A stretch of 64,000 nt of DNA. It comes from Gordonia gummivorans. GTDB taxonomy: Bacteria; Actinomycetota; Actinomycetes; Mycobacteriales; Mycobacteriaceae. The DNA is taken from assembly GCF_022513585.1 (NCBI RefSeq), contig NZ_JAKWBF010000011.1:78297-142296 (forward strand), read 5' to 3'. The position numbers and the translations under genes were made by a program. How positions within the stretch are numbered: position 1 is the first letter of the stretch; each line of letters starts with the position of its first letter. Below the pieces are notes generated by a model, which saw only the letters and a program-made list of their open reading frames with translations, made no database searches and was not told the origin of the DNA. This document shows, piece after piece, positions 45,965-53,144 of this stretch.

Positions 45965-45982
45965 CCTGTGCCGGCGCACAGG
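45965..45982 (-). promoter_or_regulatory. Hairpin covering the nirA ribosome site
   Basis: On the minus strand CCTGTGC-GCCG-GCACAGG forms a 7-bp perfect stem. Its 3' arm contains the AGG of the nirA AGGAGA site, eight bases before the ATG. Folding would limit translation initiation of the whole sulfur operon. What would open it is unknown. Confidence 0.55.
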
Positions 45983-46196
45983 GCCGGCGGGTATCGCACG
46001 ATGAACGGGCTGGTTTACGTGCCGGCGTCCCGCTGGAAATGCGGGATCCCTCAGGGCCGAGACGTCGCTAAACGCGACAGAATGCGCTGCAGACGCGCTT
46101 GAAATCAATGTGGCGACGCGCAGCCAGCCACACCCCTGGGAAAATCACGGTGTCCATAGTGCCACGCTCGTGGTCGCCTCGTCTACTTGGGGTTAT

Positions 46197-46217
46197 TTTC
46201 CATCACTGTGATGGAAA
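46197..46217. promoter_or_regulatory. 21-bp perfect palindrome, candidate operator
   Basis: The two 10-base arms TTTCCATCAC and GTGATGGAAA are perfectly inverted around one base. It lies about 240 bases upstream of nirA and 124 bases upstream of the chosen hemW start, a good place for a dimeric regulator of either gene. Confidence 0.6.
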
Positions 46218-46340
46218 GGTCGGTCGTTGATCCATGCAGGTATGAGGGTCAAGGCGTGCGGTCCGTCGTCTATTCCCACCGGTGTCCCACGCTTCCGAGC
46301 CGATTACGCCGTTGCCGGGTTCGGTCGGCATGATGGACAG

Positions 46341-47540
46341 GTGAAGGTCTCGTCGCCACCGGTTGTGGATCCGGCCATCGCACGAGCATGTGCGAGCGCC
46401 GATCGGTCCGTGCCGTTCGGCCTGTACCTGCACGTTCCCTTCTGCGCGACCCGGTGCGGCTACTGCGACTTCAACACCTATACCGCCGGTGAACTCGGCA
46501 GCGCGTCGTCGCCGGAGACATGGCACAACGCGGTGGCCGCCGAACTCGAGGCGGCGTCGACGCTGCTGCGTCCGGCTCGGCCGGTGTCGTCGATCTTCGT
46601 CGGTGGCGGAACGCCGTCGCTGCTGGGGGCGTCTGGGCTCGGTCGTCTGCTCGACCGGGTTCGCGACAACTTCGAGATCGCCGACGACGCGGAGATCACC
46701 ACCGAGTCGAATCCGGAGTCGACCTCTCCCGAGTTCTTCGACGGGCTCCGCGCGGCCGGTTTCACCCGGATCTCGCTGGGTATGCAGTCGGCAGCCGCTC
46801 ACGTGCTGGCGGTGCTCGACCGCACGCACACGCCGGGGCGGGCCGTCGCAGCCGCGCGCGAGGCGCGCGCAGCCGGGTTCGCACACGTCAACCTGGACCT
46901 GATCTACGGGACGCCGGGGGAGTCGGACGCCGACCTGCACGCCAGCATCGACGCGGTCCTCGCGGCCGACGTCGACCATGTGTCGGCATACGCCTTGATC
47001 GTCGAGGATGGCACGGCGCTGGCGCGGCGAATTCGGCGCGGCGAGATGCCTGCACCCGACGACGACGTACTCGCCGACCGTTACCGCATCCTCGACCGCA
47101 GGCTCACCGACGCGGGGTTCTCCTGGTACGAGGTGTCGAACTGGGCGCGGTCGGCTGCGGGCGAATGCCGCCACAATCTCGCGTACTGGCGCAGCCACGA
47201 TTGGTGGGGGATCGGCCCGGGTGCGCATTCCCACGTCAACGGAGTGCGCTGGTGGAACGTCAAGCATCCGGCGCGCTACGCCGACGCACTCGGCGGCCGG
47301 CGGCTGCCGAGCGCGGAGTCAGAGATCCTCGCCGACGCCGACCGGCATGTCGAAACCGTGATGCTGACCACGCGATGCCGCGATGGACTCCCACAGACCG
47401 CGCTCGACGACGCCGAGGATCGTCGGGCTGCCGACCTGTGTGGCGAGGGGCTCTTGATCCGGCGCGACGACGACTACGTACTCACCGATGCCGGGCGGTT
47501 GCTTGCCGACGGGGTCATTCGCCGAATCCTCTGGGACTGA
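46341..47540 (+). CDS. hemW: HemW-like radical SAM protein (formerly HemN-like)
   Basis: A 399-residue radical SAM protein. The cluster motif CATRCGYC has cysteines at 35, 39 and 42 in LHVPFCATRCGYCDFNTY. FVGGGTPSLL, TTESNPES and LGMQSAAAHVL follow, and the C-terminus holds the HemN-like domain. The three-cysteine form lacking the extra fourth cysteine is typical of HemW, a heme chaperone, rather than coproporphyrinogen dehydrogenase. I choose the GTG at 46341 by homology; the in-frame extension to 46227 is not supported. Confidence 0.9.
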   Translation: MKVSSPPVVDPAIARACASADRSVPFGLYLHVPFCATRCGYCDFNTYTAGELGSASSPETWHNAVAAELEAASTLLRPARPVSSIFVGGGTPSLLGASGLGRLLDRVRDNFEIADDAEITTESNPESTSPEFFDGLRAAGFTRISLGMQSAAAHVLAVLDRTHTPGRAVAAAREARAAGFAHVNLDLIYGTPGESDADLHASIDAVLAADVDHVSAYALIVEDGTALARRIRRGEMPAPDDDVLADRYRILDRRLTDAGFSWYEVSNWARSAAGECRHNLAYWRSHDWWGIGPGAHSHVNGVRWWNVKHPARYADALGGRRLPSAESEILADADRHVETVMLTTRCRDGLPQTALDDAEDRRAADLCGEGLLIRRDDDYVLTDAGRLLADGVIRRILWD

Positions 47541-47566
47541 TCCCGACCATCCTCCCGTCGTCTTCG

Positions 47567-47659
47567 TCGCAGAAACCGCGCTTGTCGCCAGAAACCGCAG
47601 GTGTCGCCAGAAACCGCTGGCGCGCACGGGTTTCTGACCAGACACGCGGTTTCTGAAAT
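47567..47659 (-). repeat. AGAAACCGC-type dispersed repeat, copy B
   Basis: Reverse-orientation match to 10841-10914. Read on the minus strand it shares TTTCAGAAACCGCGTGTCTG, GGTCAGAAACCCG, CCAGCGGTTTCTGGCGACA and GCGGTTTCTGCGA. It carries one extra CGGTTTCTGGCGACA unit compared with copy A, so units have been gained or lost. Confidence 0.8.
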
Positions 47660-47754
47660 CGCGACACACCGACGATGTGGCTCGACTGCCGTGTCGAACA
47701 CCATCTCGGCTGGCCGCGCACAGACACCTCTCACCCGGCGGTGCTACTGACATC

Positions 47755-47814
47755 TGCTCGCATGTCTCCCATCTGCGCGCAATGCATTACGAGCAGATGG
47801 GAGAAACGCGAGCA
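47755..47814. repeat. 22-bp imperfect inverted repeat
   Basis: Arms 47755-47776 and 47793-47814 (TGCTCGCATGTCTCCCATCT and its near-complement) match at 20 of 22 positions around a 16-base loop. It could be a terminator for hemW or the Mtb12-like gene, or the remnant of a small mobile element. Confidence 0.65.
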
Positions 47815-48021
47815 CCGGGTCGCCGCGACCCACCCGCCGACGTCGTCGGGGAACGTTTCAGTGGCCGTCGCCGTGGAGTTCCTCGATCAGACGGTCCCGA
47901 ACACGATCGCCACCCGTAGGAAAGCTGTACCTGCCAACCCCACCAAGTGCGCTGTGCACCTGACCAGCCTCCCGCGTACAGATTCCCGCAGGTCGCAGGG
48001 GCAGCCATCGAGCGCTTCGGA

Positions 48022-48510
48022 TCAGTAGCCGAAGTCCGGGTTGCCGTTGCACTGCAGTTCCTGGCACGTGACCTTCCAGTCGATCTTCCACAGTCCGGCG
48101 TCGCGGATGTAGTGGTAGCGCGACGTCTTGGCCGGGAAGCCTGCCATCACCACACTGCCGGTCATGGTCATCCGGTTGCCGTTGATGGTCGGTGCGCCGA
48201 TCGAGCGGCCGGTGATCGAGAAGAAGTCCATCTGCCGGCTGTATGCCAGGGCCTTCTGCACCTGCGCACGCACCTTGGGTGTATTGCCGCGATAGCTCAC
48301 CTCGAGCTTGTTGGCCATCGGAATGTTCGGGTTCCACAGTGCGGCGAACTGTTTCTCGAGCTCGGCGTTGCCCGGAGCAGCGGTGCGGACGTAGAGGTCT
48401 GCAGTCTTGGCGGATCGGACGGACACGTCCGCGTGTGCGGGAGCCGCGGCCAGTCCGAGTCCGAAGATGACCGTGAACACGCACGCCACAACAAGTTTGA
48501 ACAGTTTCAT
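48022..48510 (-). CDS. Mtb12-like secreted protein, paralog 1
   Basis: A 162-residue protein with a Sec signal peptide cleaved after APAHA, giving a mature chain starting DVSVRSAKTADL. The body resembles the mycobacterial low-molecular-weight antigen Mtb12/CFP-2: NPNIPMANK, FFSITGRS and the late YIRDAGLWKIDWK. The C-terminus has two cysteines (CQELQC) and ends NPDFGY. It follows the ABC permease by 15 bases. Function unknown. Two paralogs lie upstream on the same strand. Placement matches cfp2 (Rv2376c) between hemW and hrcA. Confidence 0.8.
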   Translation of the reverse strand: MKLFKLVVACVFTVIFGLGLAAAPAHADVSVRSAKTADLYVRTAAPGNAELEKQFAALWNPNIPMANKLEVSYRGNTPKVRAQVQKALAYSRQMDFFSITGRSIGAPTINGNRMTMTGSVVMAGFPAKTSRYHYIRDAGLWKIDWKVTCQELQCNGNPDFGY

Positions 48511-48525
48511 TGGTGAGCTCCTCAG

Positions 48526-49482
48526 CTATTCGCTCTTCAGATCGGTCGAGGCCAATCGGACCAGCCCGAACACGAAGATCGCGATGGCGATGATCGAGAA
48601 ATAGACGAGTGAGCCGTTCGGTCCGCCGAATGGGCTTTCGATGGAGGTGATCTGGCCGACGCCGAGCGTCGCGTTCTTGAACGGCGAGTAGTTCTGCAAC
48701 GTGAGCCCGATGTCGCCCTGGATCATGCCGACGAAGTTCTCGATACCCCAGATCCACAGCAGGATCACCATGATCACCAGGCCGGGCCGCGGGAGCAGAA
48801 CCGCCAAACCGAGGCCGAGTGCGCAGATCAACACCGACAGGTACGCGGTGCCCACCCATTGCCGGAGCCCGGCGGCCGACCACAGATCCACGCGTCCCCA
48901 GATCTCGGGGAACACGTGCGGAAACACCGACAGGATTCCGAAGATGGTCCCGGCGATGACAAGCGCCGAAATCGTGCCGAAGACAATCAGTTTCGCGACC
49001 GGCAGGAGCCATCGGCGCGGTTGGATCGAGCAGACGATCTCCACTGTGCGGTCCTTGAACTCGTTGGAGAACGACGAGACGGGTGCCGACATCATGATGA
49101 TGGTCGAGAAGACGATCACCCAGTAACCGGCGTTGTTGGTGTCCATACCGCCGCTGCCGTCGATCGCCTCCATCTGGGTTGCCTTGGCGATGCCGAAGTT
49201 GATGGCGGTCGGGATCAGAACGGCCAGTGGAACAATCGCATACCAGAGTGGGCTACGCCAGGAGAGCTTGGCGAGTTCGCTGCCGACGGCGCGGCCGAGA
49301 TCGCGGGGGAGTCGGGCAGAGCGGGTGAGCACGTTTGTCGACCGAACCCGGGTGGCCGGCGGAAGGGGCGCCACGTCCGGACCGGGTGTGGCCGAATGTG
49401 CGGCGTCGATGTCGGTCGGCTGCGCGTCGGGCACCGATTCGATGCCGGTCGCGACTGTCGAATCGGGAGCGCGGTGACTCAT
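48526..49482 (-). CDS. ABC-2-type transporter permease
   Basis: A 318-residue membrane protein. The N-terminal 65 residues are polar and cytoplasmic. About six helices follow, starting WYAIVPLAVLIPTAINF and including VIVFSTIIMMSAPVSS, VFGTISALVIAGTIFGILS and VIMVILLWIWGIENFVGM. Between helices 2 and 3, FSNEFKDRTVEIVCSIQPRRW is the usual ABC-2 coupling loop. The ATG overlaps the ATPase stop. The direction is probably export or membrane stabilisation. The substrate is unknown, but the adjoining secreted proteins are the natural suspects as partners. Confidence 0.85.
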   Translation of the reverse strand: MSHRAPDSTVATGIESVPDAQPTDIDAAHSATPGPDVAPLPPATRVRSTNVLTRSARLPRDLGRAVGSELAKLSWRSPLWYAIVPLAVLIPTAINFGIAKATQMEAIDGSGGMDTNNAGYWVIVFSTIIMMSAPVSSFSNEFKDRTVEIVCSIQPRRWLLPVAKLIVFGTISALVIAGTIFGILSVFPHVFPEIWGRVDLWSAAGLRQWVGTAYLSVLICALGLGLAVLLPRPGLVIMVILLWIWGIENFVGMIQGDIGLTLQNYSPFKNATLGVGQITSIESPFGGPNGSLVYFSIIAIAIFVFGLVRLASTDLKSE

Positions 49483-50216
49483 CGTGCGCCCCCTGTTCCC
49501 GCGTATTCCACACTGTTCCTTGTTATGTCGAGGTAGGCCGACTCGAGCCTGCGTGGTTCGGTACCGGCGGCGACGATCTCGTCTCGGGAGGTGTTGGACA
49601 ACACGCGTCCCTGTCCCATGATGATGACCCACGACGCGTTGATCTCCACCTCGGACAGACTGTGGGAGGCGACGAGAAGACACTTGCCTTCGTTGGCGAG
49701 GCCGGTGAGCAGGTCACGCAGCCACAGGGTTCCCTCGACATCGAGGCCGTTGGCGGGCTCGTCGAGGACGATGGTCCGCGGGTCGCCGAGCAGTGCCGTC
49801 GCGATCCCCAGTCGCTGCAGCATTCCATAGGAGTACTTTCCGGTGGGCCGCTTGGCCACATCGGACAGACCCACCAGTTCGAGGACGCGGTCGGCGTCGG
49901 CGGTGTCGATGCCCGCGAGCCGCGCTTGCCAGCGAAGGTGTTGGCGCCCGGTGTGATTGGGGTTGCGGACGAAGGCGCCGAGGCAGAAGCTGATCTCTCG
50001 CTTGACATCCGGGAGGGCGCGCAACCGCGAGCCGTTGATCGAGATGGTGCCCGAGCTCGGGCGCGAGAGGCCCGCGATCATGCGCAGGACGGTGGTCTTG
50101 CCTGCCCCGTTGGGTCCCAAAAGATAGGTGAGCGCGCCGGGTTCGGCCCGGAACGTCACGTCCTTCGCGGCTTCCTTCTTGCCGAACGACTTCGACAAGC
50201 CTGTCACTTCGATCAT
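49479..50216 (-). CDS. ABC transporter ATPase
   Basis: A 245-residue ATPase: Walker A GPNGAGKT at 34-41, Walker B TIVLDEPANGLD and H-loop LLVASHSLSEVE. The signature is YSYGMLQRLGIA rather than LSGGQ, a variant seen in ABC-2 exporters of the antibiotic and bacteriocin-resistance type. I choose the ATG at 50216; the frame extends upstream but overlaps a terminator. A 12-bp palindrome (50230-50241) sits 13 bases before the start. It pairs with the permease. Confidence 0.9.
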   Translation of the reverse strand: MIEVTGLSKSFGKKEAAKDVTFRAEPGALTYLLGPNGAGKTTVLRMIAGLSRPSSGTISINGSRLRALPDVKREISFCLGAFVRNPNHTGRQHLRWQARLAGIDTADADRVLELVGLSDVAKRPTGKYSYGMLQRLGIATALLGDPRTIVLDEPANGLDVEGTLWLRDLLTGLANEGKCLLVASHSLSEVEINASWVIIMGQGRVLSNTSRDEIVAAGTEPRRLESAYLDITRNSVEYAGTGGAR

Positions 50217-50229
50217 CGAAAGTGCATCT

Positions 50230-50241
50230 CTCTGTACAGAG
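50230..50241. promoter_or_regulatory. 12-bp palindrome upstream of the ABC operon
   Basis: CTCTGTACAGAG is a perfect palindrome 13 bases before the ABC ATPase start and downstream of the strong terminator. It may be an operator for the ABC-paralog 1 transcript, or chance. Confidence 0.4.
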
Positions 50242-50273
50242 GTCTCAGCAGACCGGTTAGTGGCCACACAGAG

Positions 50274-50312
50274 CACACGGCGGCCCCTCGCGTCGCGAGG
50301 GGCCGCCGTGTG
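50274..50312 (-). terminator. Strong hairpin between paralog 2 and the ABC genes
   Basis: A perfect 19-bp GC-rich stem (50274-50292 with 50294-50312) around one base, beginning eight bases after the stop of paralog 2. It should end the paralog 3-paralog 2 transcript and separate it from the ABC operon. Confidence 0.85.
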
Positions 50313-50319
50313 TTGCCGA

Positions 50320-50802
50320 TCAGTATCCCCAGTCGGGATTGCCCTGGCAGCCCGGACGGCAGTTGGCCTTCCAGTCGTACTTCCAGATGCCGCCCTCGCG
50401 GACGTAGTAGTACGTGAAGCTCTGCGCCGGGTAGCCGGCCATGACACCATTGCCGGTGACGGTCATGCTGTTGCCGTTGATCGTCTTACCGGTCACCCGC
50501 CCCTTGATGGAGAAGAAGTCCATCGTCTTGCTCATGGACATCGCCTTCTGGATCGAGGTCTGCACCTTGGGGGTGTTGCCCCGAACGCTGACTGCGTACT
50601 TGGGAGCCAGCGCAACGTTGGGGTTCCACATCGCCGCGTACGAACGCTCGATCTCACCGTTGCTCGGATTCGCCGAGCGGATGGGGAGATCCGCGGCCTT
50701 CCCGGAACGGATGTCGACGTCGGCCTGAGCCGGCGAAGCCAGTCCCGCTCCGAGGAGCAGCGCGAAGAAGCCGATCGCGGCCAGACGGATGAACTTGCTC
50801 AT
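50320..50802 (-). CDS. Mtb12-like secreted protein, paralog 2
   Basis: A 160-residue protein, closely related to its neighbours. The signal peptide ends at SPAQA and the mature chain begins DVDIRSGKAADL. Shared motifs are NPNVALAPKYAVSVRGNTPKV, MDFFSIKGR, KTINGNSMTVTGNGVMAG and YYVREGGIWKYDWK. A C-terminal cysteine pair (CRPGC) is kept and the end is NPDWGY. It lies 32 bases after paralog 3 and probably shares its iron-box promoter. A strong hairpin follows. Confidence 0.82.
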   Translation of the reverse strand: MSKFIRLAAIGFFALLLGAGLASPAQADVDIRSGKAADLPIRSANPSNGEIERSYAAMWNPNVALAPKYAVSVRGNTPKVQTSIQKAMSMSKTMDFFSIKGRVTGKTINGNSMTVTGNGVMAGYPAQSFTYYYVREGGIWKYDWKANCRPGCQGNPDWGY

Positions 50803-50834
50803 GTCAGATCCTTGTCACTCAATGAAGATGCGGC

Positions 50835-51320
50835 TCAGTAGCCCCAGTCGAGACCCTTGAGGCCGTTGCTCTGCGAGTAGGCCTTCCAGTCGAACTTCCA
50901 CAGGCCGCCGTCACGGATGTACTCCATGGTGACGCCCTGCGCCGGGAATCCGGCCATCACACCGTTGCCGCGCGCGGTCATCCGGTTGCCGTTGATGGTC
51001 TTGCTGGTCAGACGCCCCTGGATCGAGAAGAAGTCCATGGTCCGGGAATTGGCCAGCACCTTGTTGATCTGCTGCTGGACTTTCGGGGTGTTGCCGCGGT
51101 AGCTGGCGGCGTACTTCGGGGACACCGGAACGTTGGGGTTCCAGAATCCGGCGTACTGACGCTCGAGCTGTGCGGTGCTCGGGTTGGCCGCGGCAACGGA
51201 GAGGTCCGCAGCCTTTCCGGCCCGAATGTTGACGTCGGCGTTGGCAGGCGCGCCGGCCAGTCCGACGCCGAGCAGCAGCGCGAACACCGCGATGGTCGCG
51301 GTGCGGAGGAGCTTGATCAT
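50835..51320 (-). CDS. Mtb12-like secreted protein, paralog 3
   Basis: A 161-residue protein with a signal peptide ending GAPANA and mature start DVNIRAGKAADL. It shares NPNVPVSPKYAASYRGNTPKV, MDFFSIQGR, KTINGNRMTARGNGVMAG and YIRDGGLWKFDWK with the other two. The C-terminal cysteine pair is lost (YSQSNGLKG), although the ending LDWGY is kept. It is the first gene after the predicted promoter at 51442-51471, with a leader of about 115 bases. Duplication within the cluster is the simplest origin. Confidence 0.82.
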   Translation of the reverse strand: MIKLLRTATIAVFALLLGVGLAGAPANADVNIRAGKAADLSVAAANPSTAQLERQYAGFWNPNVPVSPKYAASYRGNTPKVQQQINKVLANSRTMDFFSIQGRLTSKTINGNRMTARGNGVMAGFPAQGVTMEYIRDGGLWKFDWKAYSQSNGLKGLDWGY

Positions 51321-51441
51321 GTTGTCCTTTCATCGGTAACCGACGACGTGGACTCGATCGCTTGGTCGGCCTTCGGCCCGAGAACCCCCGATGGCCGACC
51401 GTCGCCCGAACGTCGCTGGTCGTGAGAAGTCGGTGTCCGAA

Positions 51442-51477
51442 ATGTTATCGATGCGATGAGAGGTTAGTCAAACCTTA
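51442..51477 (-). promoter_or_regulatory. Sigma-70-type promoter overlapped by an IdeR/DtxR iron-box-like site
   Basis: On the minus strand TTGACT (51471-51466), an 18-base spacer and TAACAT (51447-51442) form a good -35/-10 pair. The plus-strand 19-mer at 51459-51477 (AGAGGTTAGTCAAACCTTA) matches the iron-box consensus TTAGGTTAGGCTAACCTAA at 14 positions and covers the -35. This predicts iron-dependent repression of paralogs 3 and 2. Confidence 0.6.
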
Positions 51478-51502
51478 GAAATGTTGTTCCTGGTCACATG
51501 TC

Positions 51503-51979
51503 CTACTCGACGACCGGCCTGCTCCAACTGGGGTCGGGCGCGCGCGGTGGTGTGGTCCATCCCGTGCTCCGGCCACCGGTGGGCGTGGGCCGACGATGGG
51601 CGCCGGCCGGACGTTCCGCCTTCGGCAATTCGGCGGTGTCGCCGAGTTGTTGCTCGATGGAGGTGGCCTCCGAACGGAGATCCAGCGCGTCCAGATCCAG
51701 GGTGCGGGCATGGATGATGTGCCGGTTGCGCAGCGCCGACCGCACCGCGCGGTGCAATCCGTCCTCGAGGTACAACTCGCCCTGCCAGCGCACGACGTGC
51801 GCGAACAGGTCCCCGTAGAAAGTGGAGTCCTCGCTGAGGAGCTTGTCGAGCGCGAGCACCGTCGTCACCGTCGTCAGTTCGTCGAGTCGCAACTGCCGCG
51901 GCGGGATCTTGGCCCACGCGCGCGTCGACAAACCGTGGTCGGGATAGGGCTTGCCCTCGCGCACCCCCTTGAAGATCAT
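51503..51979 (-). CDS. Conserved Rv2375-like protein with a DGLHR motif
   Basis: A 158-residue protein. The first 110 residues are a conserved domain: [47 protein letters not shown] and [23 protein letters not shown] recalls the DGxHR motif of ParB/sulfiredoxin-like folds, but this is only a resemblance. The last 45 residues are Pro- and Arg-rich. It lies between hrcA and the Mtb12-like cluster as Rv2375 does in M. tuberculosis. It is divergent from hrcA. Function unknown, with no toxin or partner gene adjacent. Confidence 0.75.
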   Translation of the reverse strand: MIFKGVREGKPYPDHGLSTRAWAKIPPRQLRLDELTTVTTVLALDKLLSEDSTFYGDLFAHVVRWQGELYLEDGLHRAVRSALRNRHIIHARTLDLDALDLRSEATSIEQQLGDTAELPKAERPAGAHRRPTPTGGRSTGWTTPPRAPDPSWSRPVVE

Positions 51980-52065
51980 TGCTTGTCCGGCCTTTGCAGC
52001 GCAGTTTCGTAAGATGGACGTTACCCACTGTATGGCAGAGCGAGCGTGGTCAGGAGGTGAAAAGC

Positions 52066-53100
52066 GTGTCCAGCACCGATGATCGTCGGTTCGAGATCCT
52101 GCGCGCGATCGTGACGGATTACGTCGACACGCAGGAGCCGATCGGCTCGAAGGCGTTGGTGGAGCGTCACCAGCTGGGCGTCTCGAGCGCGACGGTGCGC
52201 AACGACATGGCCGTCCTCGAGGCCGAGGGGTACATCACCCAGCCACACACGAGTTCTGGTCGGGTACCGACGGACAAGGGCTACCGCGTCTTCGTCGACC
52301 GCATCAGCGAGATCAAACCGCTGTCGGGTGCCGAGCGTCGCGCCATTCTCTCGGTGCTCGATTCCGGAGTGGATCTCGATGACGTACTTCGCCGGTCGGT
52401 CAAGCTGCTCGCCCAGCTGACCCGACAGGTCGCCGTCATCCAGTACCCGGTCCTGTCCACGGCAACCGTGCGCCATCTCGAGGTGGTGACCTTGTCGCCG
52501 TCGCGTCTGCTCCTGGTCGTGATCACCGACAACGGGCGCGTCGAACAGCGGGTGGTCGCGCTGTCACAGGATCTCGACGACGAGGACTTCATCCGGCTGC
52601 GCGACATGTTCTCGGTGGCATTGCACGGTAAACGTCTCGAGGAGGCGTCGGCCGCGGTGGCCGAGGTCGCCAATGCCGCCCCCGCCGACATCCGCACCGC
52701 AGTGGTGAACGTGGCGACGGTGCTCGTGGAGACGCTGGTGGAGCGCGGGGACGACCGTCTGGTGCTGGGCGGGACGTCGAATCTGGCGAGGTCGGCGGCC
52801 GATTTCGCCCCTGGCACCGGCGGCATGGACCCGGTACTCGACGCGCTCGAAGAGCAGGTCGTGGTGCTGAAGTTGCTCGCCGCGGCGCACCGTATGGGCA
52901 GCGTCACAGTGCAGATCGGGGAGGAGACCCAGACGGAGAACCTGCGCGGCACCTCGGTGGTGTCGACAGGGTACGGTGCATCGGGCACGGTGTTCGGCGG
53001 GGTGGGCGTGCTCGGTCCGACCCGCATGGACTATCCGGGAACAATCGCATCCGTCGCAGCCGTTGCGAAGTACGTCGGCGAAGTACTCGCCGAACGTTGA
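52066..53100 (+). CDS. hrcA: Heat-inducible transcription repressor HrcA
   Basis: Represses chaperone genes by binding CIRCE operators. The 344-residue protein has an N-terminal winged helix ([36 protein letters not shown]) and a GAF-like domain ending in [10 protein letters not shown] choose the GTG at 52066 because AGGAGG lies eight bases before it; the in-frame GTG at 52057 overlaps that site. I did not find a CIRCE inverted repeat near hrcA or dnaJ2, so its targets (groES/groEL) are presumably elsewhere. Confidence 0.95.
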   Translation: MSSTDDRRFEILRAIVTDYVDTQEPIGSKALVERHQLGVSSATVRNDMAVLEAEGYITQPHTSSGRVPTDKGYRVFVDRISEIKPLSGAERRAILSVLDSGVDLDDVLRRSVKLLAQLTRQVAVIQYPVLSTATVRHLEVVTLSPSRLLLVVITDNGRVEQRVVALSQDLDDEDFIRLRDMFSVALHGKRLEEASAAVAEVANAAPADIRTAVVNVATVLVETLVERGDDRLVLGGTSNLARSAADFAPGTGGMDPVLDALEEQVVVLKLLAAAHRMGSVTVQIGEETQTENLRGTSVVSTGYGASGTVFGGVGVLGPTRMDYPGTIASVAAVAKYVGEVLAER

Positions 53101-53130
53101 GCCATACCTGAACACCGAGCCATACCTGAA
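53099..53130. repeat. Short direct duplication at the hrcA-dnaJ2 junction
   Basis: GAGCCATACCTGAA occurs at 53099-53112 and again at 53117-53130, an 18-base period. The first copy overlaps the hrcA stop codon. The second ends 14 bases before the dnaJ2 start and supplies GAAGGA as ribosome site. Confidence 0.8.
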
Positions 53131-53144
53131 GGACCGACACAACC

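Larger units (their letters stand above)
45958..46340. other. Divergent control region between nirA and hemW
   Basis: 383 bases without a gene. It holds an SD-pairing hairpin near nirA (45965-45982), further small stem-loops in the presumed nirA leader (GTCGC-GTTTA-GCGAC and CCCGC-ATTTCCA-GCGGG on the minus strand), and a 21-bp palindrome (46197-46217). Confidence 0.7.
47541..48021. other. Gene-free stretch between hemW and the Mtb12-like cluster
   Basis: Contains copy B of the AGAAACCGC-type repeat and a 22-bp imperfect inverted repeat (47755-47814). I found no gene; weak frames here are antisense extensions of other genes. Confidence 0.75.

Noticed and set aside
51503..51979. Antitoxin of a toxin-antitoxin pair
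   Set aside because: No toxin gene is adjacent, and the conserved DGLHR-containing domain does not look like a typical antitoxin DNA-binding domain.
51980..53144. CIRCE operator (TTAGCACTC-N9-GAGTGCTAA) near hrcA or dnaJ2
   Set aside because: Looked for on both strands and not found.
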